From positions 1 through 53,354 of the forward strand of contig JAJDCU010000074.1 in the NCBI GenBank assembly GCA_029260655.1: a DNA stretch of 53,354 bases. The letters run 5' to 3'. The position numbers and the translations under genes were made by a program. Positions within the stretch are counted from its first letter, which is position 1. Each line of letters begins with the position of its first letter. The stretch comes from Phycisphaeraceae bacterium (GTDB lineage: Bacteria > Planctomycetota > Phycisphaerae > Phycisphaerales > Phycisphaeraceae). Shown here piece by piece: positions 16,864 to 25,915 of this stretch. The notes under the pieces were generated by a model, which searched no databases, was not told the origin of the DNA, and was given only the letters and a program-made list of their open reading frames with translations.

Positions 16864-16953
16864 AAAAAGGGGTCGGCCGGGTCTGGGCCAACGGATCGAG
16901 TTTGGACCGGTATCCTATGGGTTCTGTGGGGCTTGTAAAGGAAGGTGGTTGCG

Positions 16954-17655
16954 TTGAGTCGTCAGAAAGTGGTATCCAGCCTTTGCGGGCTGATCGTGGT
17001 GGACAAGCCGGTGGGGATGAGTTCGATGGACGTGGTCCGCCGGGTCCGCCGGGCAGCGGGTAAGGCGAAGACCGGCCACGCCGGGACGCTGGACCCGCTG
17101 GCGACGGGGGTGGTCATCTGCTGCCTGGGCAAAGCGACCAAGAGCGTCGAAAAGCTGATGGGCCAGCCCAAGGTCTACCAGACGATGGTGGACCTGTCGG
17201 CCTTCACGACGACCGACGACCTGGAGGGCGAGCGGCAGGAGGTCGAGGTCGCCGACCCGCCGGGGTTGGATGTGGTTACGCAGGCCTGCAATAAATTCGT
17301 CGGCGAGATCGAGCAGACGCCGCCTGCATTCTCTGCGGTCCATATCAACGGTCAGCGCGCGTACAAACTGGCGCGGCGCGGCGAGCAGGTCGACATGCCG
17401 ATCAAGACCGTGCGGATCGATTCGATCGAGGTGCTGTCATACACCTGGCCGATGCTGACGCTGACCGTGGCGTGTGGGCGGGGGACGTACATCCGCAGCC
17501 TGGGGCGCGACATCGGCAAGAAGCTGAATGTCGGCGGGCACCTGGCGTCGCTGCGACGCACGGCGGTGGGGGGGTATACGCTTGAGAAGGCGCACATGAT
17601 CGACCGGTTCGAGTCGCCGATCACGCAGGAAGACTTGTTGCCGATCCCTGAATAG
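16954..17655 (+). CDS. truB: tRNA pseudouridine(55) synthase TruB
   Basis: A 233-residue enzyme that makes pseudouridine at position 55 in the T-loop of tRNAs. It has the family's KPVGMSS motif near the start, the catalytic aspartate in GHAGTLDPLATGV, and the GRGTYIRSLGRDIG motif in the second half. The length fits a TruB without the C-terminal PUA domain. TTG at 16954 is chosen because AAAGGAAGG (16937-16945) sits about 8 bases upstream; the GTG at 16945 would overlap that box. It is divergent from the tRNA-Ser gene and marks the beginning of the high-GC chromosomal region. Confidence 0.95.
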   Translation: MSRQKVVSSLCGLIVVDKPVGMSSMDVVRRVRRAAGKAKTGHAGTLDPLATGVVICCLGKATKSVEKLMGQPKVYQTMVDLSAFTTTDDLEGERQEVEVADPPGLDVVTQACNKFVGEIEQTPPAFSAVHINGQRAYKLARRGEQVDMPIKTVRIDSIEVLSYTWPMLTLTVACGRGTYIRSLGRDIGKKLNVGGHLASLRRTAVGGYTLEKAHMIDRFESPITQEDLLPIPE

Positions 17656-17709
17656 GCCGCGACAAGTCACGGCGCTTCATGGGAAGCAGGCGAGGTTTGC
17701 GCTGGTGTA

Positions 17710-18423
17710 TCAGCTCTTGGCGAACAGGTTGTACTTGAGGATGCAGCGGATCGCGGAGACGCCGTCTTTCCAGTTGATCTTTTTGCCCTCGTCGTAGGAC
17801 CGGCCGTTGTACCCGACGGGGGTTTCGTAGATCCGCAGGTCCTTCATGCGCGAAAGCTTGGCGGTGATCTCCGGCTCGACGCCGAAGCGCGGCTCCTGGA
17901 TCGTGAAGCGCTCCAGCACCTCACGCTTGAAGACCTTGTAGCAGCACTCCATGTCGGTGAGGTACAGCCCGGTGAACAGGTTGGACAGGCGCGTGAGGAC
18001 TTTGTTGCCCAGGAAGTGGTGGTAGTTCAGCACGCGGTGTGTCTCGCCGACGAACCGTGAGCCGTAGACGACGTCTGCCCGGTCTTCGAGGATAGGTGCC
18101 AGCAGCCTCGGGTAGTCGCGCGGGTCGTACTCGAGGTCGGCGTCCTGGATGATGACGATGTCGCCGGTCGCGTGCTCAAACCCCGTGCGGAGCGCCGCGC
18201 CCTTGCCCTGGTTGACTTTGTGGAAGACCACGGTGTAGTCGGGCCGCTGCCCGGCGATCTCGCGGAGCAGGTCGGTCGTGCCGTCGGTCGAGCGGTCATC
18301 GATCAGAACCATCTGCCGCTGCACGCCATCGGGCAATTCGACCGCCTCGACCTGGCGCAGGATCTCCGGCAGCAGCGTGTGCTCGTTGTAGACCGGGATG
18401 ACGATGCTCAGCGTTTTGCCCAT
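17710..18423 (-). CDS. Family 2 glycosyltransferase
   Basis: A 237-residue GT-A fold glycosyltransferase of the dolichyl-phosphate mannosyltransferase-like group. It begins with SIVIPVYNE, has the nucleotide-binding [10 protein letters not shown] (about 42-51), [17 protein letters not shown] (about 74-90) and the metal-binding DADLEYDP (about 95-102). It has no C-terminal membrane anchor. It probably transfers a sugar from a nucleotide donor to a lipid carrier or cell-envelope acceptor; donor and acceptor are not predictable. The ATG at 18423 (MGKTLS) places the first strand at the usual distance; an ATG at 18444 would add seven residues. Confidence 0.88.
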   Translation of the reverse strand: MGKTLSIVIPVYNEHTLLPEILRQVEAVELPDGVQRQMVLIDDRSTDGTTDLLREIAGQRPDYTVVFHKVNQGKGAALRTGFEHATGDIVIIQDADLEYDPRDYPRLLAPILEDRADVVYGSRFVGETHRVLNYHHFLGNKVLTRLSNLFTGLYLTDMECCYKVFKREVLERFTIQEPRFGVEPEITAKLSRMKDLRIYETPVGYNGRSYDEGKKINWKDGVSAIRCILKYNLFAKS

Positions 18424-18522
18424 CGGCGGGGATTGTAACGGCAACCCGCAAGTGATGTCCGGTCATCGTTGACTGGGGAAGAGCCCGGCGTGCAAAAGAC
18501 CGCCTCGCCGCGCTAACGGGGC

Positions 18523-19935
18523 TCAGATATCAAAGTACATGCTGAACTCGTGGGGATGGGGGCGGTGTCTTATGGCGTCGATCTCGCTTTCGCGTTTGTA
18601 TTTGATCCAGTACCGGATGACTTCTTCGGTGAAGACGTTGCCCTTAAGCAGATAGCCGTGGTCGCGTTCGAGCTCGGTCAGCGCGTGATCGAGGTCGACC
18701 GGTGCGGCGTCGATCGCTTCCAGCTCGTGGGGTTCCAGGTCATTCAGGTTCTTGTCGATCGGGTTGCCGGGGTCGATCTTGTTCTTGATCCCATCCGCGG
18801 CGGCCATGGTCATCGCGGCGAAAGCCAGGTACGGGTTGCAGGACGAATCCGGGCAGCGGAACTCGATGCGCTTGGTCTTTGGGTCTTTGGAATACCCCGG
18901 GATGCGTATCGCCGCGGCGCGGTTGCGTGAGGAGTAGACCATGTTGACCGGCGCCTCGTACCCTGGGACCAGTCGCTTGTAGCTGTTGGTCGTCGGGTTG
19001 GTAAACGCCAGCAAACTCTTGGCGTGCTTGATCAGTCCGCCGATGGCGTAGAGCCCGACCTTCGAGAGCCCGGCGTAGTGATTCCCGGCAAACAACGGCT
19101 TGCCCGCCTTCCACAGCGAAAAGTGCGTGTGCATCCCCGAGCCGTTATCCATAAAGAGCGGTTTGGGCATAAACGTGGCGACCTTGCCATGCTGCGCGGC
19201 GACATTTTTGATGACGTACTTGAACATCATGCAGATATCTGCCATCCGCAAGAGGTCCGTGTGCTCCAGGTCGATCTCGCACTGCCCGCCGGTGGCGACC
19301 TCGTGGTGGTGGCCCTCGACCGCGACGCCCATCTCGGAAAGCACCTTGCACATCTGCGAACGCAGGTCGCTTAGCGAGTCCATCGGCGGGCCGGGGAAGT
19401 ACCCGTCGTTTTGCCTGACCTGGTAGCCAAGGTTTGTCGGGTCGGGTTTCACGCTGTTCCAGCACCCCTCGGCCGAGTCCACCCGGTACGACGCGCTATT
19501 CACATCCTGCCCGTAGCTGGCGTTGTCAAAAACAAAGAACTCCATCTCCGGCCCAAACACCGCGCGGTCGGCGATCCCGGCCTTCTTGATGTAGTCCGCC
19601 GCCTTGCGCCCGATCGAGCGCGGGTCGCGAGAATACTGCTTCTTGGTCACCGGGTCTTTCACATCGCAGATCAGCGCCAGCGTCGGGTGCTGGCGGAACG
19701 GGTCGACGTGGGCCGTGTCCGCCACCGGGACGATCAGCATGTCGGTCTCGTTGATCGCCTGCCAACCGCGGATGCACGAGCCGTCAAACCCAAAGCCGTC
19801 CCTAAAAGATTTCTCTTTGAGTTCGCTCACCGGCAACGTGATGTGCTGCCACAGCCCCGGGAAGTCCATGAAACGGCAGTCGATGAACTCGATCTTCTTG
19901 GTCTTAACGAGTTGCAGGACCTGCTTGGGGGTCAT
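18523..19935 (-). CDS. glnA: Type I glutamine synthetase
   Basis: A 470-residue dodecameric-type glutamine synthetase making glutamine from glutamate, ammonia and ATP. Signature segments include GFDGSCIRGW, FGPEMEFFVFD, GHHHEVATGGQCEIDL, the ATP-binding KPLFMDNGSGMHTHFSLW, and RNRAAAIRIPG. At the adenylylation loop the protein reads KNLNDLEP, where enterobacterial GlnA has KNLYDLPP, so the tyrosine modified by GlnE is an asparagine. Control by adenylylation therefore seems impossible, leaving feedback or transcriptional control. The ATG at 19935 has AGGAACG upstream; the open frame runs on to 20007 but the extra residues are not conserved. It is monocistronic and divergent from the DUF3592-like gene. 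Confidence 0.97.
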   Translation of the reverse strand: MTPKQVLQLVKTKKIEFIDCRFMDFPGLWQHITLPVSELKEKSFRDGFGFDGSCIRGWQAINETDMLIVPVADTAHVDPFRQHPTLALICDVKDPVTKKQYSRDPRSIGRKAADYIKKAGIADRAVFGPEMEFFVFDNASYGQDVNSASYRVDSAEGCWNSVKPDPTNLGYQVRQNDGYFPGPPMDSLSDLRSQMCKVLSEMGVAVEGHHHEVATGGQCEIDLEHTDLLRMADICMMFKYVIKNVAAQHGKVATFMPKPLFMDNGSGMHTHFSLWKAGKPLFAGNHYAGLSKVGLYAIGGLIKHAKSLLAFTNPTTNSYKRLVPGYEAPVNMVYSSRNRAAAIRIPGYSKDPKTKRIEFRCPDSSCNPYLAFAAMTMAAADGIKNKIDPGNPIDKNLNDLEPHELEAIDAAPVDLDHALTELERDHGYLLKGNVFTEEVIRYWIKYKRESEIDAIRHRPHPHEFSMYFDI

Positions 19936-20046
19936 CGCGACGTTCCTGTGGTACAGCCTTCGGGCCCGAATAGGATAGCCGCAGCCAGGGGGTTCGACCA
20001 TCCCCACTCCGATCTATATGGCGCTCCGATCTGATATGCTTGGGCT

Positions 20047-20967
20047 GTGTTGAAGCCGACATCGAAAAATCAGGCGATGAACGATCAGGCCATCCTGACA
20101 TTCGATGCCACACCCCGGCCTGTGCCGTTGTCGGTCAGGCCTTCGTTGTATTTCGGCGGGATCGTGGCGCAGATGGGGTGGTTCTTCTTTGGGTTCGGAA
20201 TGGTCTTCGTCTGGATCTTCGTCCTCAACAGCGACATCGCGGCGCTGTGGCAATTCTCCGGGCCGATCCAGACCGTCGACGGGAGCGTCACCGCCACCCA
20301 TGAGACTTCGTACAGTGAAGGCGGGGACGAGGATACAGATGGGACCCCGATCTACGAGATCGCGTACCGTTTTACCGACGAGACAGGCGTGATGCACGAT
20401 GGGGTCTGCTACCGTGTAGGGTGGGGCCCCAGCCCCGGCAAGCCGGTCAAGGTGGAATACCCGGCCGGGCGGCCTGAACTGTCTCGGATCGAACACACGC
20501 GGCGCAAACCTTTTGGGTGGTTTGTTGTGTTTACGTTAATCTTCCCGGTGATCGGGCTATGCATGGCGGCCCCCCGGTTGGCGTGTGGCCCCCGGATATC
20601 ACGTCTTCTGCGGTGGGGGCGTCTTGGCGCGGGCGATCTTGTAGACAAGGCGATCACGCCGGTCACCGTGAATAATTGCCGTGTCTACAAGCTCACTTTC
20701 GAGTTCACCGATATCGCCGGCCGGATCCATCGCGCGGCGACCAAGACGCACGAGGTTGAACGGCTGGAAGACGACGCATCGGAGTTGCTGCTGTACGACC
20801 CAATGAGGCCCGGGCGGGCGGTATTCCTTGACAACCTGCCTGGTCGCGCTCAGATTGACGATCATGGTTACCTGATCGGCCTTGGAATGCGCGGGCTCGC
20901 AGTGCTGGCCCTGCCCGTCGTCAGCGTCGTGGCCCATGCCGTTGTTGCCTGGTTGCGGCTGGGTTGA
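20047..20967 (+). CDS. DUF3592-like membrane protein
   Basis: A protein of about 306 residues (296 from the ATG at 20077, which is an equally good start). It has a hydrophobic segment near 37-65, a soluble beta-rich stretch with YEIAYRFTDETG and VKVEYPAGRPELS, a second hydrophobic segment near 152-175, a second soluble stretch (YKLTFEFTDIAG, ELLLYDP), and a final hydrophobic segment. The repeated beta-domain resembles DUF3592, found in membrane proteins of unknown function. It stands alone between divergent glnA and the convergent phosphomannomutase gene. Confidence 0.65.
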   Translation: MLKPTSKNQAMNDQAILTFDATPRPVPLSVRPSLYFGGIVAQMGWFFFGFGMVFVWIFVLNSDIAALWQFSGPIQTVDGSVTATHETSYSEGGDEDTDGTPIYEIAYRFTDETGVMHDGVCYRVGWGPSPGKPVKVEYPAGRPELSRIEHTRRKPFGWFVVFTLIFPVIGLCMAAPRLACGPRISRLLRWGRLGAGDLVDKAITPVTVNNCRVYKLTFEFTDIAGRIHRAATKTHEVERLEDDASELLLYDPMRPGRAVFLDNLPGRAQIDDHGYLIGLGMRGLAVLALPVVSVVAHAVVAWLRLG

Positions 20968-21002
20968 CCGGGCCACCGAGTCTGTACATGGCTTTGCGTC
21001 GA

Positions 21003-22385
21003 TCAGTGCCCCGCAGCGACCGTGCCTAGTCTCGGGGTCAGATCCTTCAATAGCCCGTCCAGCATCGCGGCGTCCTTCGCTTCGGCGTTTAGGCGTAATA
21101 GTGGCTCGGTGTTACTCGCGCGGACGTTGAACCAGAAGCCTTTGCTATCGAAGCAGTCGATCGTCACGCCGTCCAGGTTGTCGATCAATTGGGCGTCGGC
21201 GGCGTAGGCCTCTTTCAGCGCCGCCATCACGCCGGCCTTGTCTTCGACCTCGAAGTTGATCTCGCCGGACTGGGGGTACTGCTTGTAGGGTGCGATTAAC
21301 TCGCTGATCGGCTTGTCGCTCTCGCTGAGCACGCTGAGCACGGCGGCGAAGGCGATCGCGCCGGAATCGGCGAAGCTGTTGTGCTTGAAGTAGAAGTGGC
21401 CGCTGAGCTCGCCGCCGAAGATCCCGTCGGTCTCGCGCAATAGCGCCTTCATGTTCACGTGCCCGACCTTGCTGCGCGCCGGCTTGCCGCCGAGCTGCTT
21501 GATCGTCTGCTCGACGACCTTGCTGGCGCGCAGGTCGTAGACGACCGACGAGCCGGGCTGTTGCTTGAGGAAATGGTCACAGAGCAGGGCGGTCAGGTGA
21601 TCGCAGCCGATGATCTCGCCCTTCTCATCGGTGATCATGCAGCGGTCGGCGTCGCCGTCGAAACAGGCGCCGAGGTCCGCGCCCTCGCGCGTCACACCGT
21701 CCTGCGTCGGCTTCATGTTCTCGGCGACCAGCGGGTTGGGCTCGTGGGCCCACCGGTCGGTGAATTCGAAGTTCTCTGTCACGATGGTCAGGTTCTCAAC
21801 GCCGTTAAACACCTCGGGCACCAGTTTGGTCGCCATCCCGTTGCAGGCGTCGATGTAGACCTTCAGCGGGCGCTTCAAGGGCGTGAGGAAGCCTAGGACG
21901 TGTTTGCGGTATGCGTCCCAGAGGTCGCGTTCTTCGAGCTTGCCGACGGTCGGCTGATCGGTCGATTCGACCGATTCGGCGATGGCCTGTATTTCTTTGA
22001 GCCCGGAGTCCGCGCCGATCGGCTTAGCGCCGGGGCCTGAGATCTTGAACCCGATGTAGTCGATCGGGTTGTGGCTGGCGGTCGTCTGCACGCCGCCGAT
22101 TGCGCCCTGGACGTGGGGGATGGCGAAGTACATGAACGACGTGTCGGCCTGGCCCAGATCGACGACATCGACGCCGGAGGCGCGGAGCCCGGCGATCAGG
22201 GCCTTGGCCATCGACGGGGCGCTTGGGCGGTGGTCCCGGCTGACCAGCACGGTCCCGGCAGCGCCGCCGTTTTGTTTCTGAAAAAATGTCCCGGTGGCGA
22301 AACCGACCTTCCACCCGGCATCTTCGTTCAACGGCGTGGGGTAGGTCGCGCGGACGTCGTAGGCCTTGAATATCTTGCCGATCAT
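21003..22385 (-). CDS. Phosphomannomutase/phosphoglucomutase
   Basis: A 460-residue alpha-D-phosphohexomutase interconverting hexose 6-phosphates and 1-phosphates for envelope sugar synthesis. It has the catalytic phosphoserine loop TTASHNP (about 101-107), the magnesium-binding DGDADR (about 243-248), the sugar-binding GELSGHFYF (about 323-331) and the phosphate-binding RASNTEP near the end. It matches the AlgC/ManB branch in length. The ATG at 22385 is followed directly by the conserved IFKAYDVR. It is divergent from the OstA-like gene and may supply sugars to the same outer envelope. Confidence 0.93.
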   Translation of the reverse strand: MIGKIFKAYDVRATYPTPLNEDAGWKVGFATGTFFQKQNGGAAGTVLVSRDHRPSAPSMAKALIAGLRASGVDVVDLGQADTSFMYFAIPHVQGAIGGVQTTASHNPIDYIGFKISGPGAKPIGADSGLKEIQAIAESVESTDQPTVGKLEERDLWDAYRKHVLGFLTPLKRPLKVYIDACNGMATKLVPEVFNGVENLTIVTENFEFTDRWAHEPNPLVAENMKPTQDGVTREGADLGACFDGDADRCMITDEKGEIIGCDHLTALLCDHFLKQQPGSSVVYDLRASKVVEQTIKQLGGKPARSKVGHVNMKALLRETDGIFGGELSGHFYFKHNSFADSGAIAFAAVLSVLSESDKPISELIAPYKQYPQSGEINFEVEDKAGVMAALKEAYAADAQLIDNLDGVTIDCFDSKGFWFNVRASNTEPLLRLNAEAKDAAMLDGLLKDLTPRLGTVAAGH

Positions 22386-22562
22386 GCTGGGGCTCGCTTG
22401 TGTGGGCTTGGTTTCTCGTGGTCAACAGCGTGTCGGGCGATGATACCCCACCCGGCGGGCGTCGGCGACCAACCGTCCTTGCGGCATCCTGTCGGTCTGC
22501 TGTCAGGCGTGGGGTTAGCCCGGGCATTTGCATGTTCGCCCGCGGGGCTTGAAACTATCGGG

Positions 22563-25500
22563 ATGCCTAACCGTGTTTTGGTCATTGGATCGGCCGTGGT
22601 TGTTGCGGCCCTGGTGCTTTTGCTGGCGGTGATCGCCGGGGGGCCCCGCGCGTCCCAGAACAACCGGGCGCCTGTGATGCCCGAGAACCCGGACCTGTTC
22701 TTAGGTGATCCCGGCAGCGGGGATCAACTACCCGTCGGGACATCCAAGGGGTTTTACTATGAAAGCCACGACGGCGGCCGACTGATGCGCCTGCGGGCCG
22801 ACCAGTTGGTTCCGCTGCCCGATGGGGTCGGCGACCTGACCCACCCGATCGCCCAGATCCAGCTCGCCCCGGGACGGGAAGTGACCATCACCGCCGATGA
22901 GGGCACACTCGTCATGCCCGACAACCACCCCCGGGAAGGGGTGATGCGCGGCCACGTCGTGGTCACGATGTACGAGACGCCCGACGGTTCCCCGGTTGAC
23001 TTTGCCAGCGATCGGCACGTCGTGACCCGTATCTACTTCGACGACCCGGTCCAATTCGACCTGGAGCTACATCAGATCGACAGCGACGGGGCGATTTTTC
23101 TCACCGGCCCGCAGATCGAGTTCCGAGGCCGGGGCTTGAGCCTGAATTACAACCAGCTCCGACGGCGGATCGAGCGTCTGGTGATCGAGCACGGCCAAAC
23201 GCTGCGGAACATCCCCGAGCCAAAATCGCGCCAGCAAAAGCAAGTCGTCCCCGGCACCGCTTCGACCCAGCTCACGCAGGCCGGGGACGACGCGCCTAAG
23301 GCGCCCAAGCCAGGCGGTGAGGAAGATCATCCGACAGCGGATGCATCGGCGGTGGACCCGGACGATGCGGACGAGAGCCAGCCGACGCAGTACTACCTCG
23401 CGCGGTTCGAGCAGCTCCGCCAGATCGATATCGGCCGGGAGCAGTACATCGTCGAGGGCGACGAACTTGAAGTGGTGTTCAGCGCGAAAACCACCGAAGC
23501 GCTGGATGAGCCAGGGCCGGGTATCGGCGAAGATCAGCCCGGGGGGCAGGGCGTTAGCCGCGGCGGTGGGGACGGAGACACGCAGGTCGGCGGCGTGCTT
23601 CCAGGAGATGGCCATGCCCGATTGGCCGTGGGAAACCCGCTGCATGAGGCGCTACTGCAAGTGGTGGCGATGAGCCTGGGGCAGGTCTCCCCTGAAGACA
23701 GCCGTTCGCTGGCGACATTCACCCAGGACGATATCGTCATCAGCTTCGATGGCCGGCTGACCGTCGAGCCCCTGGATAGCCAGCCCGTCGCGCTAGCTGG
23801 GCCCGATGACGCGATGGTCACCATCGTAGGCTCGCCGGCCAAGGTCCACACCGATGGCGGCGAAACCATCCTCGCCCGCCGGATCGCGTTCCTGCGTAAC
23901 GAGGCGCGCCTGCTGGCCGAGGGTTCGGACATCTTCCCCGTCACCGTTGCCGCGCCGGACATGGGCGTGCTCACCGGCAGAGAACTGTCGATCAGCCAAC
24001 GGTTGGGTACCGGCTATGTCCTGGGCCCGGGCGTGCTCACCGGGCGGGTCCGGGACGACGGCTCGGCGATCAACGTGGCCCGGCCTGATAGCAACGATCG
24101 CACGCAGGCCGATGAAGCACAGGACGCCGAGCCCAAGCGCATCACCGTCGCGTGGGCCGAACGGCTGAACCTGACGTTCTTCCTCAAGGATTCGGCCGGA
24201 CGGGACATCCCCGAGGACGCCGCACCGGCGCAGGGCTCGAAGATCAAGGGCGTCAAGACCGCGGACTTCTTCGGCCATGTCGAAGTCGATTACACCGAGC
24301 TTGATATGACCAGCGACCGGCTGACCCTGGAGCTTGCGCCCGAGGACGACCGTGCGCTTCTTGCCGATGCCCAGTCTTCACAGACCCAGGCCGGCGACAC
24401 GCCGGACCCCATGGCGGTCAAAGCGCTCACGGCCCAGGGCAACGTCCACGTGCTTGTGAAAGACCAGGACGTCGAGCTTGTCGCCGACCGTCTGATCGCC
24501 GATCCCGCGACCGATCAGCTTCAGCTCTTCGCCGGAGCCACCCCCGGATCCACCCCCGCAAGCTCACCCGCCCAGGTCATCCGCCCCGACGCGACACTCG
24601 CCGGCGATCACCTGGTTATGGACCAGCGAAACCGCACGGTGCATGTGATCGGCGCGGGCTGGTTCGACTTCCTCGCCGACCCCGATCAGCCGGACAAGAC
24701 CGTCCGCGTCAACTGGACCGACAGCATGAACTACGACGACGCTGCCGGAGCCGCCCGGTTCGTCGGCAAGGTCGAGACCTTCTCCGTCGACGGCACGGAC
24801 ACCACCAAACTCTCCGGCGAGGACCTGAGCCTGAGCTTCGCCGTTGTGGACCCGGGGGACGAACCGGATGACCCACAGGCCGACCGGTTTGCCGGGCGCA
24901 CGCTCCAAACCGCGGTCATGCAGGGCGGGGTCCAATTCAAAGCACGCAGCTACGCCACCGAGAAGCGTCAAACAATGCTGACCCAGATGTTTTTGATGGG
25001 CCCGGAGATGACGTTCCATGCCCCCGGCCCGGACGATCCCAAGGACGCCGCCCAGTGGGTCATGGTCCCGGGCCCCGGGCGTATGCTCATCACCGACAAC
25101 CGACCGGCCAAGGAAAAATCCAAGCGCGAAGCAAAGAGCAAGCAGGGCAAGGGTATCGACATCTCCGGCCGGGGCATGACCGCGTTCGAGTGGTCCGACA
25201 TGCTCACCCTTGACCTGACCCGCGGCGAGATGCTCATGGAAGGCCAGGTCGCCATGGTCCACCGTGGCGAGGCCGGCGACAAGGTCCAGCTCGACGCCCT
25301 GCAACTGGCGGTGGAGCTCAAGCCCGCGCCCCCCGGCTCCGGCGGCTGGCTCTCCGATGACGCACCCAAGCCCGAGATCGAAAAAATCTGGGCCGACGGC
25401 GGCATCCGCATCATCCACGACAAGTACACCGTCCGCAGCGACCACCTGCTCTACCAGGAAGACAAGCGCGAGATCATCCTCTGGTCCGACGACCGCCACG

Positions 25501-25643
25501 TCGCTACCGTCGAGGTCCAAGGCGAACCCAACCTGACCAAGTCCAGAGCCTTCAAGTGGCACCGCGACACCGGCCGCATCGAAGCGCTCCGTTTCCGTAC
25601 CGGGATGATCCCGCTGCGCAGGAGCGAGCGGAGGAGCGACTAA
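22563..25643 (+). CDS. Very large OstA/LptA-LptC-like envelope protein
   Basis: A 1026-residue protein with one N-terminal membrane segment (about 5-28) and a long periplasmic part. Repeated stretches resemble the beta-jellyroll of OstA/LptA/LptC lipopolysaccharide-transport proteins, e.g. VTITADEGTLVM, the GHVVVTM/GNVHVLV strands and ELVADRLIADPATDQLQLF. The end, KYTVRSDHLLYQEDKREIILW, is again OstA-like. Typical LptA or LptC proteins have about 180-200 residues, so this is several times longer, with acidic linkers rich in Asp, Pro and Gly. The likely role is lipid or LPS transfer across the periplasm or building a bridge for it. The ATG at 22563 gives a proper signal-anchor; the frame is open upstream to 22071 but only as the antisense of the phosphomannomutase gene. 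It is followed by a hairpin cluster. Confidence 0.72.
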   Translation: MPNRVLVIGSAVVVAALVLLLAVIAGGPRASQNNRAPVMPENPDLFLGDPGSGDQLPVGTSKGFYYESHDGGRLMRLRADQLVPLPDGVGDLTHPIAQIQLAPGREVTITADEGTLVMPDNHPREGVMRGHVVVTMYETPDGSPVDFASDRHVVTRIYFDDPVQFDLELHQIDSDGAIFLTGPQIEFRGRGLSLNYNQLRRRIERLVIEHGQTLRNIPEPKSRQQKQVVPGTASTQLTQAGDDAPKAPKPGGEEDHPTADASAVDPDDADESQPTQYYLARFEQLRQIDIGREQYIVEGDELEVVFSAKTTEALDEPGPGIGEDQPGGQGVSRGGGDGDTQVGGVLPGDGHARLAVGNPLHEALLQVVAMSLGQVSPEDSRSLATFTQDDIVISFDGRLTVEPLDSQPVALAGPDDAMVTIVGSPAKVHTDGGETILARRIAFLRNEARLLAEGSDIFPVTVAAPDMGVLTGRELSISQRLGTGYVLGPGVLTGRVRDDGSAINVARPDSNDRTQADEAQDAEPKRITVAWAERLNLTFFLKDSAGRDIPEDAAPAQGSKIKGVKTADFFGHVEVDYTELDMTSDRLTLELAPEDDRALLADAQSSQTQAGDTPDPMAVKALTAQGNVHVLVKDQDVELVADRLIADPATDQLQLFAGATPGSTPASSPAQVIRPDATLAGDHLVMDQRNRTVHVIGAGWFDFLADPDQPDKTVRVNWTDSMNYDDAAGAARFVGKVETFSVDGTDTTKLSGEDLSLSFAVVDPGDEPDDPQADRFAGRTLQTAVMQGGVQFKARSYATEKRQTMLTQMFLMGPEMTFHAPGPDDPKDAAQWVMVPGPGRMLITDNRPAKEKSKREAKSKQGKGIDISGRGMTAFEWSDMLTLDLTRGEMLMEGQVAMVHRGEAGDKVQLDALQLAVELKPAPPGSGGWLSDDAPKPEIEKIWADGGIRIIHDKYTVRSDHLLYQEDKREIILWSDDRHVATVEVQGEPNLTKSRAFKWHRDTGRIEALRFRTGMIPLRRSERRSD

Positions 25644-25678
25644 TGCGCATCACACTTTCAAACTGCGTGTGGATTCGT

Positions 25679-25752
25679 CCCTCAGCCCCCGGCTCTGGCG
25701 GGGGGTTGAGAAGAGCATAAGGCGGTCCCCCGGCAGAGCCGGGGGCTGAGGG
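25679..25752. repeat. Long 18-bp inverted repeat (REP-like hairpin)
   Basis: CCCTCAGCCCCCGGCTCT (25679-25696) pairs perfectly with 25735-25752; the 38-base interior contains further G- and C-runs. Located 36 bases after the OstA-like gene, it may stabilise or end that transcript. The word CCCCCGGCTCTG appears typical of a dispersed genomic repeat, which would need a genome search. Confidence 0.7.
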
Positions 25753-25791
25753 GACATGTCATTTCAAAGTGGGATCCGTATAACTCCCACT

Positions 25792-25842
25792 GTTTAGCCA
25801 CCGCGGCCACGCGGCGAGCCGGGCGTGGCCACCTGGCTAAAC
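25792..25842. repeat. Second inverted repeat (GTTTAGCCA type)
   Basis: GTTTAGCCA (25792-25800) pairs with TGGCTAAAC (25834-25842), and inside it GGCCACGC (25805-25812) pairs with GCGTGGCC (25823-25830), leaving a 10-base loop. It has no T-run, so it is more likely a dispersed palindromic repeat than a simple terminator. Confidence 0.7.
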
Positions 25843-25853
25843 GGGGTGTCGGG

Positions 25854-25886
25854 AAAAAAGGCCCACGGATTGAACCCGTGGGCCTT
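25854..25886 (-). terminator. Rho-independent terminator of the first PEP-CTERM gene
   Basis: On the minus strand AAGGCCCACGG (rc of 25876-25886) pairs with 25858-25868 around a 7-base loop and is followed by six T residues. It begins 30 bases after the PEP-CTERM stop codon. Confidence 0.85.
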
Positions 25887-25915
25887 GGTGATAGATGAAT
25901 TGCAGATGATCGATC

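Noticed and set aside
22071-22562. N-terminal extension of the OstA-like protein by 164 residues
   Set aside because: It is antisense to the phosphomannomutase gene and its promoter; the signal-anchor begins at the ATG at 22563.
24564-25562. Long minus-strand frame of 332 codons
   Set aside because: It mirrors the high-GC codon pattern of the OstA-like gene on the plus strand and has no recognisable domain or ribosome binding site.
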